A DNA stretch of 64,000 nt. Source: Lutibacter sp. GTDB lineage: Bacteria > Bacteroidota > Bacteroidia > Flavobacteriales > Flavobacteriaceae. The notes under the pieces are model-generated. The model saw only the letters and a list, made by a program, of their open reading frames with translations, was not told the DNA's origin and did not search any database. The position numbers were made by a program, and so were the translations under genes. Shown here in pieces: positions 10,214-18,396 of the stretch; within the stretch, counting starts at the first letter, position 1; each line of letters opens with the position of its first letter. The DNA lies in the NCBI RefSeq assembly GCF_016342705.1, contig NZ_JAEINV010000006.1, positions 39,344-103,343 on the forward strand. Direction: 5' to 3'.

Positions 10214-10845
10214 TGAGTAACTGGATAATTTATAGCGTTGGTTTTATAGCTCAACTTTTATTTTCTGGAAGGCTTATTTTACAATGGATTTTATCGGAAA
10301 AAAGTAAAAAGGTTTTAACGCCTACCCTATTTTGGTGGTTAAGTTTATTAGCATCATTTTTATTATTTGTTTATGGGTATTTAAGAGAAGATTTCGCCAT
10401 TATGCTTGGGCAAGCCTTAACTTATTTTATTTATATCAGAAACTTACAATTGCAAGGTGAATGGCAAAAAACACCAAAATCTGCGCGTTTTTTCCTATGG
10501 ATATTTCCAGTTTTAATTGTTATTTACTCCTACAATAATAATTCATATGATGTAGATAAATTATTAAAAAATGAAGCCATTCCCACTTGGTTATTAATTT
10601 TAGGAATTGTTGCGCAAGTAATATTTACATTGCGTTTTATTTATCAATGGATTTATTCAGAAAAAAATAAACAATCTATTTTACCAATTGGTTTTTGGCT
10701 GCTTAGTTTAATAGGTTCCATTCTTATTTTATTTTATGCAATTTTAAGAAAAGATCCTGTTTTATTAATTGGCCATTTAATGGGTTCCATTATTTATTTT
10801 AGAAATATTATGATTTCTAGGAATGAAATAAAAATGAATACTTAA
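10213..10845 (+). CDS. Double LAB_N domain membrane protein
   Basis: A 210-aa integral membrane protein built from two tandem copies of the lipid-A-disaccharide synthase N-terminal (LAB_N) domain. Each copy reads as F-x-x-Q-x-x-F-x-x-R-x-x-x-Q-W followed by P-x-x-F-W-x-L-S: copy 1 has SGRLILQWILSEKSKK and PTLFWWLSLL, copy 2 has TLRFIYQWIYSEKNKQ and PIGFWLLSLI. Despite the name it has no LpxB catalytic domain. The family often accompanies GT2 and GT39 genes in envelope sugar-modification clusters, and a role in handling a lipid-linked sugar is an inference from that context. Confidence 0.85.
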   Translation: MSNWIIYSVGFIAQLLFSGRLILQWILSEKSKKVLTPTLFWWLSLLASFLLFVYGYLREDFAIMLGQALTYFIYIRNLQLQGEWQKTPKSARFFLWIFPVLIVIYSYNNNSYDVDKLLKNEAIPTWLLILGIVAQVIFTLRFIYQWIYSEKNKQSILPIGFWLLSLIGSILILFYAILRKDPVLLIGHLMGSIIYFRNIMISRNEIKMNT

Positions 10846-10898
10846 ATTTAAGTTTATATATTTACTTGCTAATATAATTATAGTTAACAACATACTAA

Positions 10899-11645
10899 AT
10901 GGCGGAACAAGTAGAATTATCAATTGTAATACCTTGTTATAATGAAGGAAAAAGATTAGATGTTGCACAAATATCTTTATTTTTAAATAAGCAATTAAAC
11001 GTATTACTTTGCTTTGTTGATGATGGCTCAAAAGATAATACACTTGAAGTTTTACACACTTTAAAAAATAATTTTCCAACCGCTATTGAAATAATTTCTA
11101 CAGAAAAAAATGGTGGAAAAGCCGAAGCCGTTAGAACCGGAGTTTTACATTGTAGCAAACATTTTAATCAAAAAAGCATTGCATATATAGATGCTGATTT
11201 GGCCACTTCTATAGAGGAATGTGTTGAAATTAGTACGCAAATACATTCAAAAGTATTGTTTGCTTTTGGATCAAGAATTTCAAAAATTGACAATCAAATA
11301 GATCGAAAAACCTATCGTTTTTATATTGGCAGAATTATTGCTACAGCAATATCTCATCAATTAGGCGTTACAGTGTACGATACCCAATGTGGATGTAAAA
11401 TCATTGAAAATGAATTAGCAAAAAAAATATTTCAACAAAAATTTATTTCTAAATGGTTGTTTGATGTTGAATTATTTCATAGAATTATTGCTATCTATGG
11501 ACGAGAAAAAATTGCGGAAATTTGCAGAGAAATACCCTTAAAAAAATGGATTGATATTGGAGAATCGAAAGTTCAATTCACCTATTTTTTTAAATTATGG
11601 TTCGATTTATTTAAAATAGGCAAAACTTATAAAACCAATTCTTAA
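10899..11645 (+). CDS. GT2 family glycosyltransferase
   Basis: A 248-aa GT-A enzyme with LSIVIPCYNEGKRLD, FVDDGSKDNT and the metal-binding DAD in YIDADLATSIEE. It resembles dolichyl-phosphate glucosyl/mannosyl transferase-like proteins (Alg5-like) that load a sugar onto polyprenyl phosphate. It is the second GT2 of the cluster and is separated from the LAB_N gene by 53 bp; the next gene begins 2 bp after its stop. Two different GT2 enzymes plus two GT39 enzymes suggest two different lipid-linked donors or a two-sugar decoration. The substrate cannot be read from sequence. Confidence 0.87.
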   Translation: MAEQVELSIVIPCYNEGKRLDVAQISLFLNKQLNVLLCFVDDGSKDNTLEVLHTLKNNFPTAIEIISTEKNGGKAEAVRTGVLHCSKHFNQKSIAYIDADLATSIEECVEISTQIHSKVLFAFGSRISKIDNQIDRKTYRFYIGRIIATAISHQLGVTVYDTQCGCKIIENELAKKIFQQKFISKWLFDVELFHRIIAIYGREKIAEICREIPLKKWIDIGESKVQFTYFFKLWFDLFKIGKTYKTNS

Positions 11646-11647
11646 TT

Positions 11648-13051
11648 ATGAGCTTGTTTTCAAAAAAAATATCATCTTTTACGCTTTTAGTTATTGCATT
11701 GCTGTTATTTAGAGTTGTGTTAAATTATTCCATTCCTTTAATGGACAAAACGGAGGCACGTTATGCGGAAATTGCCAGAATAATGGCTGAAACTAACGAT
11801 TTTGTAACGCCTCAAATAGATTATCATGTACCCTTTTGGGCAAAACCACCATTATCAACTTGGTTGTCTGCATTAAGTATTAAAGTTTTTGGAGAAAACG
11901 AATTTGCCGTACGGTTTCCATATTTACTACTGAACGTTTTAGTACTTTTATTAATTGGCAGATATGCCAAAGAAAAAAAACTAGACTTTTTTATCCCTGC
12001 TTTTGTTTTATTGACTATTCCAGAATTCCTCATTCATACTGGAGTTGTATCAACAGATACAGCGTTGGCATTTTGTGTTACGCTGGTTATGATTTCATTT
12101 TGGGAAGCGGTTAAAACAACAGAAAATCACTTATGGAAATACGTATTTTTTATAGGTTTAGGATTGGGAATGCTCGCTAAAGGCCCTATTATTTTTATCC
12201 TTACTGCGCCTCCAATATTTGTTTGGATGGTCTTTTTTAAAGAATATAAAACAGTTTGGAAAAACTTCAATTGGTTCTTAGGGATTCTTTTATTTGTAAT
12301 AATTGCAGCTCCGTGGTATTATTTAGCAGAACTAAAAACACCTGGATTTATAGATTATTTTATTGTAGGTGAACACTTTAAACGCTTTTTTGATTCAAGC
12401 TGGAAAGGTGATATGTATGGTTTTCCAAAATCACAACCTATGGGAATGATTTGGTTATTTTTAATAGCCTTTGCAATTCCTTGGATTCTGTTAGTTATTC
12501 AAAAAGTTTGGCAAAAAAAACTATCTATTTTAAAAGATAAATGGGTACTATTTTTATTGCTTTGGTTGTTGTGGACTCCCGGATTTTTTACCATTTCTAA
12601 AAGTTTAATTCACCCGTACATTATGCCAGTAATGGTGCCAATTGCCTTATTAATAACCTATTGGTGGGAAGAATTTAAAAATATAAAACGAATTATTTAT
12701 ATTTCATTAATATTTCCAGGAATTGCTTTACTAATATTTATAGGAATGCAATTCACATCAAAAAGTGAGTTTTATATTAATTCTGATAAACATATTATTG
12801 AAAATATTCCCGATAAAAACATACCATTATTTTATTGGCAAGACAAGAGTTATTCTAGTCAGTTTTATTCCAAAGGAAAAATAAAAGTCATTGAAAATGA
12901 ACAAGCACTAACAACTCACTTTAACACCGATAATTCCTTTTTAATAATTATTCCTCATAAAAGATTCAAAAAAATGGATCCTGTTTATGTAAAATCTTTA
13001 CAAGAGATTGATAAAAACAATAAAAATGGAATGTACCTATTTAAAAAATAA
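11648..13051 (+). CDS. ArnT-like GT39 glycosyltransferase
   Basis: A 467-aa polytopic membrane protein of the ArnT/PMT (GT39, GT-C) class. The first periplasmic loop carries the family motif as KTEARYAEIARIM and later WAKPPLSTW, which match the ArnT pattern of acidic/ERYAEIAREM and KPPLxYW. About ten hydrophobic helices follow, then a short soluble C-terminal domain. Members transfer a sugar from a polyprenyl-phosphate carrier to an acceptor such as lipid A on the periplasmic side. It lies directly after a GT2 gene that could make its donor. The motif has Glu in KTEARY where many ArnT proteins have Asp-Glu. Confidence 0.85.
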   Translation: MSLFSKKISSFTLLVIALLLFRVVLNYSIPLMDKTEARYAEIARIMAETNDFVTPQIDYHVPFWAKPPLSTWLSALSIKVFGENEFAVRFPYLLLNVLVLLLIGRYAKEKKLDFFIPAFVLLTIPEFLIHTGVVSTDTALAFCVTLVMISFWEAVKTTENHLWKYVFFIGLGLGMLAKGPIIFILTAPPIFVWMVFFKEYKTVWKNFNWFLGILLFVIIAAPWYYLAELKTPGFIDYFIVGEHFKRFFDSSWKGDMYGFPKSQPMGMIWLFLIAFAIPWILLVIQKVWQKKLSILKDKWVLFLLLWLLWTPGFFTISKSLIHPYIMPVMVPIALLITYWWEEFKNIKRIIYISLIFPGIALLIFIGMQFTSKSEFYINSDKHIIENIPDKNIPLFYWQDKSYSSQFYSKGKIKVIENEQALTTHFNTDNSFLIIIPHKRFKKMDPVYVKSLQEIDKNNKNGMYLFKK

Positions 13052-13089
13052 CATTTTATTTATATAATTGATTTTAAACCTGTTATAGA

Positions 13090-14715
13090 ATGCTTAAAAC
13101 AATTGAAAAAAATCCTATTCTAGTATTATCCATAGTTATAGTTTTAATGCTATTGGTTCATTTAGATGTTCCAAGTGTAACAATTATGGAAGCTCGTAAT
13201 TTTATTACTGCTCGGGAAATGGTGCACGATCATAATTGGCTTTTAACTACCATGAATGGTGAAGCGCGTTATCAAAAACCACCGTTACCAACTTGGCTGA
13301 GTGCTGTTTCTGGCTTGTTGTTTGGCATTAACTCAATTTTTGCGTTACGTCTGCCTGCAGCATTAATGGTGTTAGTATTAGGTGTGTTTTTATATTTTCT
13401 TTCGTTAAAATTAAACCTAACAAAACTTCAAAGTTTTTACAATGCATTAATTGTAATCACGTCTTTTTACGTTTTTGCAATTATAAATGAAGCTCCGTGG
13501 GATATTTATACGCACGGCTTTATGCTTGGTGGAATTTACTTTTTATTCCTGCTTTTTGAAGAAAGAAAAACTGTTTGGAGAAATGTAATGTTGTCCGCCT
13601 TTTTTATAGGATTATCAATATTAAGTAAAGGTCCGGTATCCTTATTTGCAGTATTTTTACCTTTCTTAATTTCTTATGGAATTGTTTTTAAGTTTAAAGA
13701 GATTAAGACTAAAATTTTTCCAATAATTATTTTATTAATTCTTTCCGTTCTAATTGGCGGATGGTGGTTTGTATATGTAAGATTGGCAGATCCAGCTGCA
13801 TTTTTAGAAATAGCATCAAAAGAAACAGGAAATTGGGCAAGCTATAATGTAAAGCCATTTTATTACTATTGGAGCTTTTTTACACAGTCTGGAATTTGGG
13901 CAATTCCTGCGCTCATTAGTTTGCTTTATCCGTATATGATAAAAAGAATTGAAAACAAAAAAGTATATAAATTTTCATTTTGGTGGGTGCTTATCGCCGT
14001 TATTTTACTCTCATTAATTCCAGAAAAGAAACCAAGATATTTAATGCCCGTTTTAATTCCTTTAGCCATTAATATTGGAATTTACATAGATTTTATCATT
14101 CAAAATTTTAAAAACTTATCTTTAAAGAAAGATATTTTCCCTGTATATTTTAACTTTGGATTGATCAGTTTTATTTCATTTTCATTACCAATTGCGCTAT
14201 TAATTATTCTTAAAGCTGATGTGAAAAATCACCTGTTTAATTTTATAGCATTAACCGTTGCTTGTGTTTTAATTGGTGTAAATATTATTAAATATTTAAG
14301 AAATAAAAATATAAAGGTTGTGTTTTATTTGGTAATTTTATTTATGATTTCGGCCTTAAGTTTAGGATTGCCTATTTCACAAAGTTTAAATAAAAATGTA
14401 GCATACAAATCTATTAATTCGTTGCATTTAATTGAAGATTCAAGTTCCATTAAAACCTATTCAATTGGTGAAATTGCACCAGAATTATTATGGGATTACA
14501 ACGGAACTCTAAAAGATATTTACAAAAACGGACAATTAGAGGTGCCAAACGAAACAAGATTCGGACTTTTAATTATGGATGAAGATGTGCCTATAATAAC
14601 ATCTCAATTAAACAATATTTATAAGCTTGAGTTAAAAGAAACCTACAATTTAAACGAAGGTTCTAAAATGAAAGAAAGATTAATAAGACAATTTTATATT
14701 ATATCAAAAAAATAG
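13090..14715 (+). CDS. ArnT-like GT39 glycosyltransferase, second copy
   Basis: A 541-aa polytopic membrane protein distantly related to the preceding gene. The first loop has MEARNFITAREMV and YQKPPLPTW, the GT39 signature in diverged form (N-F instead of R-Y). Roughly twelve hydrophobic segments are followed by a C-terminal soluble tail. A GT-C fold periplasmic sugar transferase using a polyprenyl donor is the best assignment. It is separated from the first copy by 38 bp. Divergence in the acceptor loop suggests that the two copies do not have the same acceptor or donor. Confidence 0.82.
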   Translation: MLKTIEKNPILVLSIVIVLMLLVHLDVPSVTIMEARNFITAREMVHDHNWLLTTMNGEARYQKPPLPTWLSAVSGLLFGINSIFALRLPAALMVLVLGVFLYFLSLKLNLTKLQSFYNALIVITSFYVFAIINEAPWDIYTHGFMLGGIYFLFLLFEERKTVWRNVMLSAFFIGLSILSKGPVSLFAVFLPFLISYGIVFKFKEIKTKIFPIIILLILSVLIGGWWFVYVRLADPAAFLEIASKETGNWASYNVKPFYYYWSFFTQSGIWAIPALISLLYPYMIKRIENKKVYKFSFWWVLIAVILLSLIPEKKPRYLMPVLIPLAINIGIYIDFIIQNFKNLSLKKDIFPVYFNFGLISFISFSLPIALLIILKADVKNHLFNFIALTVACVLIGVNIIKYLRNKNIKVVFYLVILFMISALSLGLPISQSLNKNVAYKSINSLHLIEDSSSIKTYSIGEIAPELLWDYNGTLKDIYKNGQLEVPNETRFGLLIMDEDVPIITSQLNNIYKLELKETYNLNEGSKMKERLIRQFYIISKK

Positions 14716-14727
14716 TACTTTTATCCC

Positions 14728-15396
14728 ATGAAAAATTTAACAACCATAGATAAACTAGCATATTCATTTTTAATTATCATATTTGGATTAGGAATCTACT
14801 TTGCAAATACCGATTTAACGTATTTTGATGAAGTTTATACTGTTGAAGACGGTTTTGTTGAAAATGGCTCCGCTATATTTTTATTCGCTTCAAGTATGCT
14901 GTTATTGTATCGTTTTTTTAAATTATTCAAGTACAAAAAAATGCTTTGGAAAGTTGGAATTTTAGCAATGTCTTTATTGTTCTTTTTTGGAGCAGGAGAA
15001 GAAATTTCTTGGGGGCAACGTATTTTTGATGTGCAATCTTCAGAATATTTCTTACAAAATAATGCCCAAGGAGAAACCAATTTACACAATATGGTTGTAG
15101 ATGGTAAAAAAGTAAATAAAATAATTTTCAGTCAACTTTTAACTGTTATTTTGGTTTTGTATTTAATAGTTACCCCTTTATTATTTAGAAAATACGAATG
15201 GTTTAAAAATTTGGCTAATACATTTGCAGTTCCAATCGTAAAATGGCATTATACCATTGCTTTTTTAGTTGGTACTCTTTTATTAGTTTTTATTAGTTCA
15301 AATAGAAAATGGGAAATTTACGAGCTTTCTTTTAGTGTAATATTTTTATTAATTTTTATAAGTCCTTTAAATAAGAACATTTATATTAAACAATAA
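14728..15396 (+). CDS. Polytopic membrane protein of unknown function
   Basis: A 222-aa protein with about six hydrophobic segments. It has a conserved-looking central motif, GAGEEISWGQRIF followed by NNAQGETNLHNM, which I have seen only in uncharacterised bacterial membrane proteins. The acidic pair in GEEISWGQR and the His-Asn in LHN might be functional. It follows the second GT39 gene by 12 bp and is likely in the same operon, so a role in the same envelope modification is plausible but unproven. Its last 11 bp overlap the 3' end of the convergent PAP2 gene. Confidence 0.65.
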   Translation: MKNLTTIDKLAYSFLIIIFGLGIYFANTDLTYFDEVYTVEDGFVENGSAIFLFASSMLLLYRFFKLFKYKKMLWKVGILAMSLLFFFGAGEEISWGQRIFDVQSSEYFLQNNAQGETNLHNMVVDGKKVNKIIFSQLLTVILVLYLIVTPLLFRKYEWFKNLANTFAVPIVKWHYTIAFLVGTLLLVFISSNRKWEIYELSFSVIFLLIFISPLNKNIYIKQ

Positions 15397-15955
15397 ATCT
15401 ATTGGAAAAAATTGTAAATAATTTATAACATAAAACACCATAAAGTATTCCAAAAAACATTCCAGTTAAAATATCTAACGGAAAGTGGACACCTACATAA
15501 ATTCTGCTGTAACCTACTAAAATAGCCCAAATAAATAATAAGTAAATCCATATTTTACTGTTAAATTTTAGCGCTAAACTAAAAAACACGGCAATTGCCA
15601 TAGAATTTGCAGCGTGCGCTGAAAAATAAGAATACAAACCACCACATCTATTTCCTACTAAACGGCATAAATTTGCTATTTCATTATTATGGCAAGGTCT
15701 TAAGCGTTTAAAACCATTTTTAAACAAGTTACTAGTTTGATCGGAAACCAAAATTAAAACAGCAATAAACACCAATAAAACCATTGTTTTTTTAAGTCCA
15801 AATTGTTTATAGGTTATATATAACAATAAAAAATATAATGGGATAGCTGAAAACTTATTTGTTACAATAAGCCAAAAGCTATCCCATTGTATGTTTCCTA
15901 AATTATTTAGGTATAAAAATAATTCAATGTCTTTTTCAATTAATGAATGTATCAT
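15386..15955 (-). CDS. PAP2 family membrane phosphatase
   Basis: A 189-aa membrane phosphatase. The three PAP2 signature blocks are present: KRLRPCHN (KxxxxxxRP type), SAHAANS (variant of PSGH with the catalytic His) and SRIYVGVHFPLD (SRxxxxxHxxxD). About five transmembrane helices are seen. In bacteria such enzymes dephosphorylate undecaprenyl pyrophosphate, phosphatidylglycerol phosphate or lipid A. Because it sits next to the GT2/LAB_N/GT39 genes, recycling of the polyprenyl carrier or lipid A dephosphorylation are both reasonable. It is transcribed convergently to that cluster. Confidence 0.9.
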   Translation of the reverse strand: MIHSLIEKDIELFLYLNNLGNIQWDSFWLIVTNKFSAIPLYFLLLYITYKQFGLKKTMVLLVFIAVLILVSDQTSNLFKNGFKRLRPCHNNEIANLCRLVGNRCGGLYSYFSAHAANSMAIAVFFSLALKFNSKIWIYLLFIWAILVGYSRIYVGVHFPLDILTGMFFGILYGVLCYKLFTIFSNRFIV

Positions 15956-15989
15956 TGAGTTTATTTTTAGGTATTATTTAAAATTAGTT

Positions 15990-17093
15990 TTATTCAATTT
16001 CTACCAATTCTATTTCAAAAACCAAATCAGTATTTGGAGGAATTACTCCACCTGCGCCCTGAGCACCATAGCCCAAATGCGAAGGAATATATAATAAAGC
16101 TTTGTCTCCAACTTTTAATTCTTGTAAACCTTCTTTAAATCCTGCTATTAAACGGGCATCCGGTCCGTAAATTGTTGAAAACGGATTATATCCATTTTGA
16201 TGATCACGTTCTTGATCAAAAATTTCGTACGCAATAGCAACTTCTTTATAGCTAGTATCAAATAATTTACCATCTGTAAAATATCCTGAATAGTTTACTT
16301 TTACATTTTGACCAACTTTAGGTTTTTCTCCATTTTTAGTTTCAACCATCGCAATTTTTAAATCTGAAGGAAGTTCAATGGCTTTATCTTTATATTCATT
16401 AAACCTAGCAACTGTAGCATCCAATACTTTTTGAATACGTTTCTCTTTTTCCTTCATTTCTTTTTCATGCTTTTCATAAAAATTAGAAAATTCTTTCGCT
16501 GCATTAAATCTTTTTGCTGCTTTTCCAACCCTTATTATTTGAACTTTATAAATAGTATCAAATTTCACAATTGAATCAACTACATCTTGTCCTTTAATTA
16601 CATTACCAAAAACAGTATGCTTTCCATCTAGCCAGCCAGTTTCTTTATGTGTAATAAAAAATTGACTGCCGTTAGTACCAGGACCTGAATTAGCCATAGA
16701 TAAAATACCAGCTTTATCGTGCTTTAACACTAAATTACCTAAAGAATCTTTTGGAAATTCATCAATAAACTTGTAGCCAGGATCACCAGAACCCGTTCCT
16801 AATGGATCACCTCCCTGAATCATAAAATCATTGATAACTCTATGAAAAATAGTACCATTATAAAATGGTTTTCTTTTTAAAGAATCCGCCACAAAATCAT
16901 TGGTTCCTTCGGCTAAAGAAACAAAATTAGCCACTGTAATTGGAGTTTTATCAAACTCTAATTTCAACAATATTGCTCCTTTATTAGTTTCCATATTAGC
17001 ATACAACCCATCAGCTAAATCTGTATATTCGGTTGGTTTGCAAGAGAAGATAATAAAAAATAGTACCAGTATTAAAATTTGATTTTTTCTCAT
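15990..17093 (-). CDS. Cyclophilin-FKBP fusion peptidyl-prolyl isomerase lipoprotein
   Basis: A 367-aa lipoprotein with a lipobox (LFFIIFSC) and two different prolyl isomerase domains. A cyclophilin domain occupies about residues 30-195 (FHRVINDFMIQGGDP, GTNGSQFFIT). A charged coiled-coil linker follows (about 200-245), then an FKBP domain from about 255 to the end (VNYSGYFTDGKLFDTS, GLQELKVGDKALLYIPSHL, YGAQGAGGVIPPNTDL). Cyclophilin-FKBP fusions are known in Bacteroidota and protists but are uncommon elsewhere. It is probably anchored in the outer membrane, facing the periplasm, and helps fold exported proteins together with the two adjacent FKBP-type lipoproteins. Confidence 0.9.
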   Translation of the reverse strand: MRKNQILILVLFFIIFSCKPTEYTDLADGLYANMETNKGAILLKLEFDKTPITVANFVSLAEGTNDFVADSLKRKPFYNGTIFHRVINDFMIQGGDPLGTGSGDPGYKFIDEFPKDSLGNLVLKHDKAGILSMANSGPGTNGSQFFITHKETGWLDGKHTVFGNVIKGQDVVDSIVKFDTIYKVQIIRVGKAAKRFNAAKEFSNFYEKHEKEMKEKEKRIQKVLDATVARFNEYKDKAIELPSDLKIAMVETKNGEKPKVGQNVKVNYSGYFTDGKLFDTSYKEVAIAYEIFDQERDHQNGYNPFSTIYGPDARLIAGFKEGLQELKVGDKALLYIPSHLGYGAQGAGGVIPPNTDLVFEIELVEIE

Positions 17094-17135
17094 AAAACGT
17101 ATTTACTAATTTTTATAAAACTAACTATTTTAAAA

Positions 17136-17864
17136 TTATTTTACAATTTCTAATAATTCAACTTCAAAAACTAAAGGCATAAACGGTTTAATTGCTCCAC
17201 CTTGACGAGGGAAAGCACCATATGCTAATTCTTGAGGAATAAAGAACTTGAATTTTGAACCAACAGACATTAATTGTAAACCTTCAGTCCAACCTTTAAT
17301 TACTCTATTTACCATAAACTGAGCTGGTTCTCCTCTTTCAACAGAACTGTCAAATACCGTTCCGTCTGCTAAAGTTCCGTGGTAATGAACTTTTACAGTT
17401 GCAGTCTCAACAGGTTTTTCTCCCGAACCTTCTTTTAACACAATATATTGTAAGCCACTTTCAGTTACTTTTACTCCTTCAGCAGTTTTATTTGCTTCCA
17501 TAAATTTTTCTCCTTCAGCTTTTACCTCTGCAAATTCGGCTTCTACTTTTTTAGTAGCTTCTTCTTGTTGTTTTTTCATAGTTTCTTCTTGTCTTTTTTG
17601 AAAAAACTTATTTAAAACAACATTAATTACTTCTGGATTAATTTTCATATCTAATGAATCTACACCATTATGAAATCCTTGAATAAATAACTCTTTGTTA
17701 ATGTCATCAAAATTAGCTTTTACTTTAGACCCCATATCTAAACCTAATGCATAACTAACTGAATCCAATTCTGTTTTTAAAGGTTTTTTGGTAACACCTT
17801 GACCATTACAAGATACTAAAGAAACTATAGTACCACAAACTAATAAGAATTTAATTACTTTCAT
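17136..17864 (-). CDS. FKBP-type peptidyl-prolyl isomerase lipoprotein (Mip/FkpA-like)
   Basis: A 242-aa lipoprotein (lipobox CGTIVSLVSC). It has an N-terminal dimerisation-type helical domain (about residues 25-125, ending in a Lys/Glu-rich helix) and a C-terminal FKBP domain (VKVHYHGTLADGTVFDSS, GWTEGLQLMSVGSKFKFFIP, AYGAFP). This is the domain order of Mip and FkpA, periplasmic folding factors. Its start overlaps the end of gldI by 14 bp, and the cyclophilin-FKBP gene follows, so the three isomerases form one operon. Confidence 0.92.
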   Translation of the reverse strand: MKVIKFLLVCGTIVSLVSCNGQGVTKKPLKTELDSVSYALGLDMGSKVKANFDDINKELFIQGFHNGVDSLDMKINPEVINVVLNKFFQKRQEETMKKQQEEATKKVEAEFAEVKAEGEKFMEANKTAEGVKVTESGLQYIVLKEGSGEKPVETATVKVHYHGTLADGTVFDSSVERGEPAQFMVNRVIKGWTEGLQLMSVGSKFKFFIPQELAYGAFPRQGGAIKPFMPLVFEVELLEIVK

Positions 17865-18396
17865 TTTTTTTGTTTATTTTAATTAATTGAACTTTATATA
17901 TTAACGGTTGATTAATATCAATTTTATTATGATCACCTACGTAACCAAACATTTTATAAGATGGAAATAAAAAAGTGACATTATCACCTTCATTCATTAT
18001 TTTCAATCCATCTCTTAATCCTTCAACAATTTCTTGTTTATCAATTACATATTCTCGCAATCCAATTTCTTCTTTTCCGTAAATTTTTGAATTATAAATA
18101 TCAAAAACTTCATACGTATAAATTACTTTATCATCCATTGCTGGAAAATAAATATTGTTGCTTTTTAAATTAAATTTGTACCAGAATCCATTTGGTGAAA
18201 CTTCGTAACTACTCATAGAATCTAATTGTATAACTTGCAGTATTGCTTGCTCTTCACTTTTAATAATTGATTTATTTAGTGATACAGATTGTTCCATTAA
18301 AGTACCCGTTTTACTACTTATAGGACTTCTGGGAACAGGATTGATACAAGAAATTACTAAAATTCCTATAAAAATGAAACATATATTATTCTTCAT
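17851..18396 (-). CDS. gldI: Gliding motility-associated peptidyl-prolyl isomerase GldI
   Basis: A 181-aa lipoprotein (FIGILVISC) with a GldI-type N-terminal segment: RSPISSKTGT, then SKSIIK-like helix and NGFWYKFN, followed by a diverged FKBP domain (GLREYVIDKQEIVEGLRDGL, NEGDNVTFLFPSYKMFGY). GldI is a prolyl isomerase lipoprotein required for gliding in Flavobacterium johnsoniae, probably as a folding factor for other Gld/Spr proteins or the type IX secretion machinery. Its presence is a strong lineage marker for Flavobacteriaceae. It overlaps the DHH gene upstream by 11 bp and the next FKBP gene downstream by 14 bp. Confidence 0.85.
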   Translation of the reverse strand: MKNNICFIFIGILVISCINPVPRSPISSKTGTLMEQSVSLNKSIIKSEEQAILQVIQLDSMSSYEVSPNGFWYKFNLKSNNIYFPAMDDKVIYTYEVFDIYNSKIYGKEEIGLREYVIDKQEIVEGLRDGLKIMNEGDNVTFLFPSYKMFGYVGDHNKIDINQPLIYKVQLIKINKKNESN

